Positions 6,808 to 13,820 of a stretch of DNA of 13,820 bases are shown piece after piece. Both the position numbers and the translations under genes were made by a program. This stretch comes from Sphingomonadales bacterium UBA658 (lineage in GTDB: Bacteria; Pseudomonadota; Alphaproteobacteria; Sphingomonadales; Sphingomonadaceae), in contig DBOA01000166.1 in assembly GCA_002299195.1 (NCBI GenBank), positions 1 to 13,820 of the forward strand, in the 5' to 3' direction. Each line of letters starts with the position of its first letter. The stretch's first letter is position 1. The notes under the pieces were generated by a model. The model worked only from the letters and a program-made list of their open reading frames with translations. It was not told where the DNA came from and did not search any database.

Positions 6808-6837
6808 GTGACTTTCGCATTGCGTAATATTATTACG
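6808..6837 (+). promoter_or_regulatory. Candidate promoter with overlapping palindromic operator, upstream of amino-acid dehydrogenase
   Basis: CGTAATA (6823-6829) and TATTACG (6831-6837) form a perfect inverted repeat with a one-base centre. GTGACT at 6808-6813 and TATTAC at 6831-6836 are 17 bases apart and could be weak -35 and -10 boxes, so a protein bound to the palindrome would cover the -10. An Lrp/AsnC-type or other transcription factor would be a reasonable guess given the downstream gene, but nothing in the sequence identifies it. Confidence 0.4.
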
Positions 6838-6899
6838 TCGATGTGTAATTTGATTCCGACGTTGTTGAAATGAATTCGTCCGCATTTGGGAGTGACGAG

Positions 6900-7931
6900 A
6901 TGCCCGCTATTTGGGATTTTCCAGACTTTGACTCGCATGAAGCGGTCCATGTATTTGATGACCGTGCCACGGGTCTCAAGGCCGTCATCGCGGTGCACTC
7001 GACCCATTTGGGGCCAGCGGCTGGCGGAACGCGTTTCTGGCATTATGCCGACTCACAAGCGGCAATCACCGATGCCCTTCGTCTGTCGCGGGGTATGAGC
7101 TATAAAAACGCCTTGGCGGGGCTTTCGGCCGGTGGTGGTAAGGCCGTCATTTTGGCGAATCCGCAGCGCGCCAAACCACAGGAACTGCTTGAAGCATTCG
7201 CACGTGCTGTCGACTGGCTCGGCGGCAAATATATCACTGCACAGGATGTGGGTATTTCCGAAGCGGACATGGTGGCCGTTTCCAAGGTTACCCCACATGT
7301 TGCGGGACTTCCGGGCCAGGGTGGTGATCCCGGTCCATATACGGCGCGTGGCGTCTTTCTCGGCGTCAAGGCAGCGGTCAAGCATGCGCTTGGCACCGAC
7401 GACCTTCATGGCGCCCATGTGGCCATTCAGGGGGTCGGCAGCGTCGGTGGCGGGCTCGCCCGTTATCTGGCGGAAGAAGGCGCCAAGCTGACCCTCGCCG
7501 ATGTTGACGCGCAACGCGCCGCAGATCTTGCGCGTGAATTGGGTGGGCAAAGTGTTGCTGCGGATGCCATTATGACGGTGGAAGCCGATGTGTTCAGCCC
7601 GTGCGCGCTTGGTGCGGTACTGACCGAAACCAGTGTAGCAGCGCTCAAAGTGCGCGCCGTTGCCGGAGGTGCAAACAACCAGCTGGCAAACGGCCCTGAA
7701 GGGCGGATGCTCGCCGACCGCGGTATTTTATATGCGCCGGATTATGTCATTAACGCAGGCGGCATTATCAACGTCCTGCGCCAGATCGAAAATGCCGACG
7801 ATGCCGAGATTAACCGGCGCGTCGATGCGATCGCAGGGCGATTGGCGGCAATCTGGAATGAAAGTGATTCGACCGGCAAGACACCGGCGGAAGTCGCCGA
7901 CAATATGGCACAAAAGCTTATTGGCCGCTGA
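6900..7931 (+). CDS. Glu/Leu/Phe/Val-family amino-acid dehydrogenase (leucine dehydrogenase type)
   Basis: These cytosolic enzymes reversibly deaminate an amino acid to its 2-oxo acid with NAD+. The 343-residue protein has the family length for Leu/Phe/Val dehydrogenases, shorter than glutamate dehydrogenases (about 410-450). The N-terminal domain holds the substrate lysine K69 (SYKN) and the catalytic lysine K81 in AGGGKAVI. The Rossmann domain has the nucleotide motif GVGSVG at 178-183 followed by an acidic LADVD turn, which favours NAD+. The block VAGGANNQL is also typical. Which amino acid is preferred cannot be read from sequence. The ATG at 6900 is chosen because GGGAG at 6888-6892 lies seven bases before it; an in-frame ATG at 6870 would add ten residues but lacks such a site. 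It ends 37 bases before ccmC and may be co-transcribed with it. Confidence 0.9.
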   Translation: MPAIWDFPDFDSHEAVHVFDDRATGLKAVIAVHSTHLGPAAGGTRFWHYADSQAAITDALRLSRGMSYKNALAGLSAGGGKAVILANPQRAKPQELLEAFARAVDWLGGKYITAQDVGISEADMVAVSKVTPHVAGLPGQGGDPGPYTARGVFLGVKAAVKHALGTDDLHGAHVAIQGVGSVGGGLARYLAEEGAKLTLADVDAQRAADLARELGGQSVAADAIMTVEADVFSPCALGAVLTETSVAALKVRAVAGGANNQLANGPEGRMLADRGILYAPDYVINAGGIINVLRQIENADDAEINRRVDAIAGRLAAIWNESDSTGKTPAEVADNMAQKLIGR

Positions 7932-7968
7932 TACCGAATCCATTGGCGTAACGCTTTGGCGGTGCTAG

Positions 7969-8700
7969 ATGCATCGCCGAGTTATGCATCGTTTCGCCAA
8001 TCCTGCCCGCTTTTTGCGAATCGCAAAGCCACTCACGCCTTGGCTGTTGTGGCTGGGCATCGCTTTGACGCTCGGGGCTTGCCTGTGGGGGGCGTTCTTC
8101 ACGCCGACTGAGCGGCTCATGGGCGATACCGTAAAGATTATATTTGTTCATGTACCCGCCGCTTGGTTGGGTATGGGCGGATGGACGGGCATTGCCATTG
8201 CCAGCATCATTCAGCTGGTCTGGCGCCATCCGCTTGCTGGTGTGTCGGCGCGCGCAATTGCGGTGCCCGGCGCGACCTTTGCGGCGATTTGCCTAATCAC
8301 TGGATCGATTTGGGGCAGGCCAACATGGGGCACATGGTGGGTCTGGGATGGCCGGCTGACATCCATGCTGGTGCTGTTCTTCCTTTATCTTGGGTATATC
8401 GCGCTTTCGAACGCGTCGAGCGAGAAGGGCGATACGAGCCGCGTTGCCGCCGTTTTCGGCATCATCGGTGCCGTCAACATTCCGATCATCAACCGCTCGG
8501 TCATCTGGTGGGAAAGCCAACACCAAAAGGCGAGCATCACCTTGGGTGGCTCTTCCATCGATCAAGCCTATCTTGTGCCGCTGTTTGTGTCTGTCGCGGG
8601 TTTCAGCCTGTTGTTCGGCGCGTTGGTGTTGATGCGGATGCGCACGGCTTTGGCTGAAATGCGGATTGAGGCGCGTATGCGCCGGATGGCGGACTATTGA
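7969..8700 (+). CDS. ccmC: Heme handling protein CcmC of cytochrome c maturation System I
   Basis: CcmC binds heme at the periplasmic side of the inner membrane and passes it to CcmE. The 243-residue protein has about six hydrophobic segments. The tryptophan-rich WWD signature (WGTWWVWDGRL) is at about residues 120-130. The two heme-ligand histidines are H61 (FVHVP) and H185 (WESQHQ), as in the family. The start is not certain: ATG 7969 and an in-frame ATG at 7984 both lie in a repeated ATGCATCG (7969-7976 and 7984-7991), and neither has a strong ribosome binding site. It is the first gene of the ccm set here and its stop overlaps ccmD by one base (TGATG). CcmF also has a WWD motif but is far longer. 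Confidence 0.95.
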   Translation: MHRRVMHRFANPARFLRIAKPLTPWLLWLGIALTLGACLWGAFFTPTERLMGDTVKIIFVHVPAAWLGMGGWTGIAIASIIQLVWRHPLAGVSARAIAVPGATFAAICLITGSIWGRPTWGTWWVWDGRLTSMLVLFFLYLGYIALSNASSEKGDTSRVAAVFGIIGAVNIPIINRSVIWWESQHQKASITLGGSSIDQAYLVPLFVSVAGFSLLFGALVLMRMRTALAEMRIEARMRRMADY

Positions 8701-8831
8701 TGCCGCACGCACCGTTCATTATCGCGTCATTCGCTGTGACTGGCATTGGCATGAGCTGGCTGTTGATTTCCAGCTATCTTGCCATGCGTCGTGCAGAGGC
8801 TTCGGCAGATGAATTGAGGCAACAGCCATGA
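8700..8831 (+). CDS. ccmD: Small membrane protein CcmD
   Basis: This 43-residue protein begins at an ATG overlapping the ccmC stop and ends in a TGA overlapping the ccmE start (ATGA). CcmD is a small inner-membrane protein that helps release heme-loaded CcmE from the CcmABC complex. The sequence MPHAPFIIASFAVTGIG begins one membrane helix of about 20 residues, followed by a positively charged patch (MRR) and a short polar tail, the usual CcmD layout. Members vary a lot in sequence, so the call depends mainly on size, single helix and its exact place between ccmC and ccmE. Confidence 0.88.
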   Translation: MPHAPFIIASFAVTGIGMSWLLISSYLAMRRAEASADELRQQP

Positions 8832-9277
8832 AACCCAAGCATCAACGCCTGCTGCTCGCCGTGATTTCGGTTTTCGCCTTGATAGGGGCTGGCCTCATCG
8901 CGGCGGCGGCACTGCGGGAAGAAGCGTCGTATTTTTACACGCCCACCACCTTGGCCAATGCCAATGTTGCGCCGGGTAAGGCCATTCGGCTTGGCGGAAT
9001 GGTGCAAAAGGGCTCAATCGTCCGCGCGCCCGATGGCGTTTCCATCACCTTTACCGTGCAGGACAAGGATAAAACGCAAAAAGTCGCCTATCGCGGTATT
9101 ACGCCTGATCTGTTCGTTGAAGGATCCGGCGTGGTTGCAGATGGCCGGCTTGGCCCCGACGGCATCTTTGTTGCGGACAGCTTGTTGGCGAAGCATGACG
9201 AAAATTATGTGCCCAAAGAACTGGCGGATATCGACATGACTTCAGCAGAACATACAAAGGACACGCTTTCAAAATGA
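8828..9277 (+). CDS. ccmE: Periplasmic heme chaperone CcmE
   Basis: CcmE binds heme covalently through a histidine and carries it from CcmC to CcmF. The 149-residue protein has one N-terminal membrane anchor (about residues 7-29) and a periplasmic OB-fold domain. The heme-binding motif HDENYVPKE gives H123 and Y127, the HxxxY form found in most bacteria (H130 and Y134 in E. coli), rather than the cysteine form of some archaea and other bacteria. It overlaps ccmD by four bases. Thirteen bases separate it from ccmF. Confidence 0.97.
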   Translation: MKPKHQRLLLAVISVFALIGAGLIAAAALREEASYFYTPTTLANANVAPGKAIRLGGMVQKGSIVRAPDGVSITFTVQDKDKTQKVAYRGITPDLFVEGSGVVADGRLGPDGIFVADSLLAKHDENYVPKELADIDMTSAEHTKDTLSK

Positions 9278-9290
9278 AGGCTTTAACATA

Positions 9291-11219
9291 ATGGCAGAGG
9301 CAGGACTTGCCGCTTTGTGGCTGGCCGCCGCAATGGCGTTGCTTCAACTTATAGGCGGCATGACATTGTTGCGCGGCGGCGCAGGGCAGCTTGTGCCGCT
9401 CATCAAGCCCGCGGCCTATGTCCAAGGTGCCTTATGCGCCTTTGCGTTTCTTGCGCTAATGTGGCTGTTTTACGTAACCGACCTGTCGGTGTTGTTGGTC
9501 GCCAGCAATAGCCACATTGATAAACTGCTGATTTTCAAGCTTGCGGGGACATGGGGCAACCATGAAGGCTCCATGCTGCTGTGGGTCTCGGTTTTGTCGG
9601 TGTCCGGCGCTGCGATTGCGCTGCTGGAAAAGCGGATTGAATCCAAGACGCTCAATGCCACGCTGGCGGTGCAGGCATTCATTGCCCTTGGCTTTTTTGC
9701 GTTTCTTTTGTTCGCATCTAACCCGTTTGAGCGTCTTGTGCCCGCGCCTATTGAAGGGAATGGCCTGAACCCATTGCTTCAGGATGTTGGCCTCGCGTTC
9801 CATCCGCCGACTTTATATTTCGGTTATGTCGGGCTTTCGATCGCCTTTTCCTTTGCCGTGGGCGCACTGCTGACAAATCAGGTTGGGCCTGCCTTTGCAC
9901 GCGCCATGCGGCCTTGGGTATTGGCGGCGTGGATATTCCTGACCATCGGTATCACCGCCGGCAGCTATTGGGCCTATTATGAGCTCGGCTGGGGTGGCTG
10001 GTGGTTCTGGGATCCCGTCGAAAACGCATCGCTGCTGCCGTGGCTTGCGGCGACCGCGCTTCTGCATTCGGTCAGCGTCCTTGCGACCCGAAACGCTTTG
10101 CGCGCGTGGACGATTATGCTGGCGCTCGTTGCATTTGCGATGTCGATGGCTGGGACGTTCTTGGTGCGGTCGGGCATTTTGACGAGCGTCCACGCATTTG
10201 CTGTCGATCCGGAACGCGGGGCGTTCATCCTTGCTTTGATGCTGATATACACCAGCCTTGCGTTTGTGATTTTTGCCTTGCGCATTGGTTCGGTCAAGCA
10301 AGGCGAGCCGTTTCAGCTCATCAGCCGCGAAGGCGGCATTGTTGCGAACAACATCTTCCTCAGCGTTATTCTGGCCGTGGTGCTCATCGGCACGCTGTAC
10401 CCGCTTGCCGCAGAGGCGATGGGCGACAAGATTTCAGTTGGCCCACCCTATTTTAACAAGGCAACGGTGCCTATCGCTGTTCTGTTAATGCTTGCCCTTT
10501 TGATTGGCCCGATGCTGCGCTGGCGCCGCGATGATCTCAAACGCTTAAAATATTGGCTTATCGGGGGCGCTGTAATTTTGTTGTGGAGCGGCATCGCCGT
10601 GTGGAAGTTCGCGCCGGACGTTGGACTGTTCCCATTGCTTGGAATTGCCTTGTCATTGGCACTGGCTGTCGCCGCGTGGCTGCCCTTACGCGGCCGCAAG
10701 TTGCTGCGCACACCATTGCCTATATTCGGAATGGTGATTGCGCATTTCGGCATTGCCGTCAGCGTTTTCGGCATGGCGGCAGAGTCTGGCTTTTCATCAG
10801 AAACATTAACTGCGCTTGCCCCGGGCGAAAGCGCGGAAATCGCGGGCTGGCAAGTGAAGCTCGACGACGTCAATCCTGTTGTCGGTGACAATTGGGTTGC
10901 CATCGAAGGCGAATTGCAGGCGGTGAAAAATGGCAGTGCGTTTGTGCTTCGCCCGCAATCACGACAGTTTTATAGACCTGAAATGCAAACGAGCGAGGCG
11001 GCCTTGCTGACGCGTTGGAATGGCCAACTTTATGCCGTCATTGCGCAGCCGGACCAAGAGGGTGATGGCCGCTGGCAGGTGCGCTTGTGGTGGAAACCCT
11101 TTGTGCCGTTTATCTGGTATGGTGGCATGTTAATCGCGGTTGGTGGTATCATTGCGCTGCTTGGCCGTATGTTCCGGCGCGCGAAAAAGCCTGCTAAAAG
11201 CAAGTGGCAGACAACATGA
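9291..11219 (+). CDS. ccmF: Cytochrome c heme lyase subunit CcmF
   Basis: CcmF takes heme from holo-CcmE and, with CcmH and CcmI, attaches it to CxxCH motifs of apocytochromes c at the periplasmic face. The 642-residue protein is a polytopic membrane protein with many hydrophobic segments. The WWD domain (GWGGWWFWDPVENAS) is at 233-247. The four conserved histidines are present: H171 (HPPTLYFGYVG), H259 (LLHSV), H301 (SVHAF) and H485 (AHFG), matching H173, H261, H303 and H491 of E. coli. A periplasmic domain lies near 500-610 before the last membrane segment and a basic C-terminal tail. AAGG at 9277-9280 is ten bases before the ATG. The stop overlaps ccmG (ATGA). Confidence 0.97.
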   Translation: MAEAGLAALWLAAAMALLQLIGGMTLLRGGAGQLVPLIKPAAYVQGALCAFAFLALMWLFYVTDLSVLLVASNSHIDKLLIFKLAGTWGNHEGSMLLWVSVLSVSGAAIALLEKRIESKTLNATLAVQAFIALGFFAFLLFASNPFERLVPAPIEGNGLNPLLQDVGLAFHPPTLYFGYVGLSIAFSFAVGALLTNQVGPAFARAMRPWVLAAWIFLTIGITAGSYWAYYELGWGGWWFWDPVENASLLPWLAATALLHSVSVLATRNALRAWTIMLALVAFAMSMAGTFLVRSGILTSVHAFAVDPERGAFILALMLIYTSLAFVIFALRIGSVKQGEPFQLISREGGIVANNIFLSVILAVVLIGTLYPLAAEAMGDKISVGPPYFNKATVPIAVLLMLALLIGPMLRWRRDDLKRLKYWLIGGAVILLWSGIAVWKFAPDVGLFPLLGIALSLALAVAAWLPLRGRKLLRTPLPIFGMVIAHFGIAVSVFGMAAESGFSSETLTALAPGESAEIAGWQVKLDDVNPVVGDNWVAIEGELQAVKNGSAFVLRPQSRQFYRPEMQTSEAALLTRWNGQLYAVIAQPDQEGDGRWQVRLWWKPFVPFIWYGGMLIAVGGIIALLGRMFRRAKKPAKSKWQTT

Positions 11220-11746
11220 ACCGGCCCTGGCTTCTGTGGATCCCGCTTGCGGTGGTCGCCTTTATCGGTGGTCTGGCGATGTACGGCCTAGCCGTCCCCA
11301 AAGACGAACAGGTGCATTCGGCGATGATTGGCCAAAAGCTGCCTGCATTTTCATTGCCTGCAGCAACGGCGGGTGTCGAAGGATTGGCCAGCGGCGATAT
11401 GGCCGAGGGAAAGCCCCGTCTACTGAATATTTTTGCCAGCTGGTGCCTTCCTTGCAAGGCGGAAGCGCCCTATCTTGAAGCCTTGAAAAAGGCAGGTATC
11501 GAAATTGATGCCATCGCCATCCGCGACAGACCCGAAGACGTTGCCGCATTTCTGAGTGAATTCGGTAACCCGTTCCGGCGGATTGGATCGGACAGCGAAA
11601 TGGCTGTTCAGCTTAAGCTTGGCTCGTCAGGGGTCCCGGAAACCTATGTCATCGGCGGTGACGGTACGATATTGTATCAGCATATCGGCGATATCCGGGC
11701 CGAACATGTCCCGATGCTGATTGAAAAAGTGAACGCCGCGAAATGA
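11216..11746 (+). CDS. ccmG: Thiol:disulfide interchange protein CcmG/DsbE
   Basis: CcmG is a membrane-anchored periplasmic thioredoxin that keeps the cysteines of apocytochrome c reduced, fed by DsbD/CcdA. The 176-residue protein has one membrane helix at about 5-24. It also has a thioredoxin fold with active site WCLPC (W76, C77, C80) and the cis-proline P141 in GVPET, the pattern typical of CcmG. The ATG at 11216 is chosen because it overlaps the ccmF stop by ATGA, as do the next junctions. An in-frame GTG at 11204 would add four residues. Confidence 0.96.
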   Translation: MNRPWLLWIPLAVVAFIGGLAMYGLAVPKDEQVHSAMIGQKLPAFSLPAATAGVEGLASGDMAEGKPRLLNIFASWCLPCKAEAPYLEALKKAGIEIDAIAIRDRPEDVAAFLSEFGNPFRRIGSDSEMAVQLKLGSSGVPETYVIGGDGTILYQHIGDIRAEHVPMLIEKVNAAK

Positions 11747-12144
11747 GAATGCTCGCGCTCATATGCCTGATGCTTGCAACACCCGTGTTCGCGCAAGGCA
11801 GCGGCCCCACACCGGCATTGGCGAACCGTCAGCTGCCTGATCCCGCACAGGAAGCGGCGGCAACCAAGTTGATGCACAGCTTGCGCTGCATTCAATGCCA
11901 GGGCCAATCCATCGCCGATAGTGATGCGCACATGGCGAGTACGATGCGCGCGGAGGTACGGCAACAAATCGCAGCGGGGCAAAAGCCCGAGGCCATTCGT
12001 GGCTGGATGATTGCGCGCTACGGTGAATGGGTCAGCTTTGAACCTGATATGAAGGGGGCGGGCCTGTTGCTTTGGTTAACGCCCTTATTGGTCCTGATCG
12101 CTGGCATTTGGCTGGCGCGCGGACTATTCCGGAGGAGCGCATGA
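11743..12144 (+). CDS. ccmH: Cytochrome c maturation thiol oxidoreductase CcmH (CycL-type)
   Basis: CcmH interacts with apocytochrome c cysteines as part of the heme ligation complex with CcmF. The 133-residue protein has a signal peptide (cleavage after VFA, residue 17). The redox motif LRCIQCQ has C49 and C52, followed by the family helix block ending near YGEWVSFEP. One C-terminal membrane helix lies at about 106-126. It is the short form without fused TPR domain; the TPR part is a separate gene downstream. E. coli CcmH is the fused form. It overlaps both neighbours by four bases. Confidence 0.96.
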   Translation: MRMLALICLMLATPVFAQGSGPTPALANRQLPDPAQEAAATKLMHSLRCIQCQGQSIADSDAHMASTMRAEVRQQIAAGQKPEAIRGWMIARYGEWVSFEPDMKGAGLLLWLTPLLVLIAGIWLARGLFRRSA

Positions 12145-12797
12145 ACGGTTGGTTTGCACTTGGCATTTTGGCGGTACTCAGCCTAGCCGTGCTCGTCTGG
12201 AATGTCCGATCGTCGAGAGGTTTGTGGCAGATTGCCGCAGCTGTCATTCTATTGGGGATGACGGGATATGCGCTTCAGGGACGGCCCACGACACCATCGT
12301 CACCGGCCAAGCCACTGGCGGCAAGCGAAGTCGCCGCAACCCAGCTTGTCGACATACGGGCAGACATGGACCAAAGTTTTGGCAGCGCAAAGCGCTGGCT
12401 TGTTACCGCGGATTCATTTGCCAAGCAGGGCGATTACCCGCTTTCCGCAACCTATATTCAAGCCGGCTTGCGCAAAGACCCCAACAACCCGGATTTGTGG
12501 TCCGCATTGGGTTTGCAACTGATGCTCGCAAGCGAAGGCCAAATGTCGCCTCCGGCGCAATTGGCATTTGATAAGGCGCGGGCAATCCGGCCCAATTATC
12601 CTGCGCCATATTATTTCGCGGGGCTTGCGCGGCTCTTTGCCGGTGACCTCGACGGGGCCATTTTGCTCTGGGAAAAGACTGTGTCACTGGCGACACCGCA
12701 AGCCAAGTGGAAGGCACGTATTGAGTCGCAACTGCAAGCGGCGAAGGCATTGCAGGCGCAGGCCGCTAATGCCAAAGCGGCTAATGCAACTAAGTAG
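12141..12797 (+). CDS. ccmI: CcmI/CycH-like TPR protein of cytochrome c maturation
   Basis: CcmI-type proteins hold apocytochromes c by their C-terminal ends and present them to CcmF-CcmH. This 218-residue protein has two N-terminal membrane helices (about 2-21 and 29-45), a Pro/Ser-rich linker and about two to three TPR-like helix pairs from roughly 86 to 185 (for example QGDYPLSATYIQAGLRKDP). It is shorter than many CcmI/CycH proteins of other alphaproteobacteria (about 370-430 residues). The tail ends in two imperfect 15-base repeats (12762-12791) coding for AANAK and AANAT. The ATG at 12141 follows GGAGG at 12131-12135 and overlaps the ccmH stop by ATGA, so longer upstream starts are unlikely. 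The call rests on position and architecture more than on motif. Confidence 0.8.
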   Translation: MNGWFALGILAVLSLAVLVWNVRSSRGLWQIAAAVILLGMTGYALQGRPTTPSSPAKPLAASEVAATQLVDIRADMDQSFGSAKRWLVTADSFAKQGDYPLSATYIQAGLRKDPNNPDLWSALGLQLMLASEGQMSPPAQLAFDKARAIRPNYPAPYYFAGLARLFAGDLDGAILLWEKTVSLATPQAKWKARIESQLQAAKALQAQAANAKAANATK

Positions 12798-12924
12798 CTG
12801 ATATAAATTATTTTTGTTATAAATGACCGGCTTTATTGCTTTGTTGTGATGGGTTGGTGGCCATGCTAATGCGCGCGTCCTGACTGCTTTTAGGGGCATT
12901 CGGGGCAAACGCCGGGGAAACGAA
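12798..12924. other. Spacer between the ccm operon and kup
   Basis: The first 30 bases are AT-rich (12800-12826) and hold TATAAA at 12818-12823, which could act as a -10 box, but no convincing -35 box is found. The second half is GC-rich with a repeated GGGGCA (near 12893 and 12902). No terminator hairpin with a T run follows ccmI. No riboswitch could be recognised. A promoter for kup is expected here but not clearly seen. Confidence 0.3.
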
Positions 12925-13820
12925 ATGGTTGGACCGCAAGCCGCAGACGATTTTGGTCATAGCGAACAAGATCATCATGCAAGTCATGCCCCGAAGGGGT
13001 CGTTGCTCGCCCTGTGCGTTGGCACAGTTGGCGTTGTGTTTGGCGACATCGGGACCAGCCCGATCTATGCTTTCCGCGAAACATTCGCCGGACATCATCC
13101 CATCACCCCCGACCCTATGCACATTAATGGTGTGCTAAGTCTCGTTTTTTGGTCGATGATGATCGTTGTGACATTCAAATATGTCTTCACGATCATGAAA
13201 GCCGACAACAAGGGCGAGGGCGGAAGTCTTGCCCTTCTCGCGCTGATTAACCGGCAGACTGCGGGTGCAAAATGGACAGCGCCTTTCGTGATGCTTGGCG
13301 TTTTTGCGACCGCTCTTTTCTATGGCGACTCCATGATCACGCCGGCGATGTCGATCCTGTCCGCGGCGGAAGGTCTGAAATATGTCAACCAAGGCTTTAG
13401 CGACTGGATCCTGCCCATATCCGTCGTGATTATTGGTGCACTTTTTGCGTTCCAATCGCGCGGTACGGCCAAGGTTGGTGCATGGTTCGGGCCGATCATG
13501 CTCGTCTATTTCGCAACGCTCTCCGGCCTTGGCATTATGCATCTGACTAAGATGCCATTGATCATTCTGGATGTGATCAACCCGATGAACGCACTTTACT
13601 TTTTCTACGTTGATGGCTTCCGCGCGTTTGTCGCGATGGGCACTGTGGTGCTTGCCGTTACCGGAGCCGAGGCGCTCTATGCCGATATGGGGCATTTTGG
13701 ACGGCGCCCAATCAAGTTCAGCTGGCTGTTCTTTGTTCTGCCAGCCTTGATGCTGAACTATATGGGGCAGGGGGCAATGATCCTGTCGATGACGCCTGAG
13801 GAAGCCCAGATGGCCATTCG
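12925..13820 (+). CDS. kup: Kup-family potassium uptake protein (partial, 3' end outside window)
   Basis: Kup/HAK/KT proteins are inner-membrane potassium importers driven by proton symport. The first 298 codons are present without a stop, then the window ends; full Kup proteins are about 620-650 residues. The signature GVVFGDIGTSPIYAF lies at residues 36-50 in the first membrane segment, with the conserved D41 in GDIGTSP. A second conserved block, FYGDSMITPAMS, begins near 132. Several more hydrophobic helices follow. The N-terminal cytosolic tail has four histidines (H12, H17, H18, H21), of unknown meaning. GGGGA at 12914-12918 lies six bases before the ATG. The gene is unrelated to the upstream ccm genes and probably has its own promoter. 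Confidence 0.94.
   Translation, partial: MVGPQAADDFGHSEQDHHASHAPKGSLLALCVGTVGVVFGDIGTSPIYAFRETFAGHHPITPDPMHINGVLSLVFWSMMIVVTFKYVFTIMKADNKGEGGSLALLALINRQTAGAKWTAPFVMLGVFATALFYGDSMITPAMSILSAAEGLKYVNQGFSDWILPISVVIIGALFAFQSRGTAKVGAWFGPIMLVYFATLSGLGIMHLTKMPLIILDVINPMNALYFFYVDGFRAFVAMGTVVLAVTGAEALYADMGHFGRRPIKFSWLFFVLPALMLNYMGQGAMILSMTPEEAQMAI

Noticed and set aside
6707..6899. tRNA-His as an integration site for a mobile element
   Set aside because: No integrase, no repeated tRNA 3' end and no foreign-looking genes follow; the next genes are ordinary chromosomal ones.
9813..10301. Antisense open frame opposite ccmF
   Set aside because: The + strand encodes the WWD domain and heme histidines here; the reverse frame has no family features.
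12072..12140. Longer start for the CcmI-like gene
   Set aside because: It would overlap ccmH by 70 bases, whereas ATG 12141 has a strong GGAGG site and the same ATGA overlap as its neighbours.
13135..13695. Antisense open frame of 186 codons in the kup region
   Set aside because: The + strand reads a clear Kup protein through the same bases; the reverse frame is rich in His and Arg without motifs.
1..13820. CRISPR array, insertion sequence, defence system or other undescribed gene cluster
   Set aside because: No regularly spaced repeats, terminal inverted repeats, transposase or nuclease motifs were seen; every sizeable coding region is explained by a known housekeeping family.

Overview
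The window looks like core chromosome of an alphaproteobacterium, most likely a sphingomonad (order Sphingomonadales). The reasons are the moderately GC-rich codon use, the gene order cdsA-dxr-rseP-bamA-ompH-fabZ, and the absence of lpxD, lpxA and lpxB from a place where most Gram-negatives carry them. All genes are on the + strand and almost all the sequence is coding. No insertion sequence, phage gene, CRISPR array, toxin-antitoxin pair or foreign-looking block was seen.

Region 1 (1-6282) is an envelope and lipid cluster. It holds the tail of a gene that is probably cdsA (phospholipid precursor synthesis), dxr (isoprenoid precursors), rseP (site-2 intramembrane protease), bamA (outer-membrane protein insertase), an OmpH/Skp-family periplasmic chaperone and fabZ (fatty-acid dehydratase). 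Most junctions overlap or nearly touch, which suggests one transcription unit. A possible second promoter for bamA lies across the end of rseP.

Region 2 (6283-6899) is the least coding-dense part. It contains rpmE (ribosomal protein L31) with a candidate promoter and leader, a long hairpin that starts at the rpmE stop codon, a complete tRNA-His(GTG) gene, and a short control region with an AT-rich palindrome in front of the next gene.

Region 3 (6900-12797) opens with a leucine/phenylalanine/valine-type amino-acid dehydrogenase. It continues with a tightly packed cytochrome c maturation (System I) operon: ccmC, ccmD, ccmE, ccmF, ccmG, ccmH and a short ccmI-like TPR gene. CcmC loads heme onto CcmE, CcmF with CcmH and the TPR protein attaches it to apocytochromes, and CcmG supplies reductant. 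The ABC transporter genes ccmA and ccmB are not in the window. ccmD (8700-8831) encodes only 43 residues.

Region 4 (12798-13820) is a 127-base spacer followed by the first 298 codons of a Kup-type potassium transporter, cut by the window edge.

No new biological system was found. The observations most worth a second look are an EF-hand-like loop inside the OmpH/Skp protein, the missing lpx genes, a long hairpin overlapping the rpmE stop, and a palindrome in the dehydrogenase control region.
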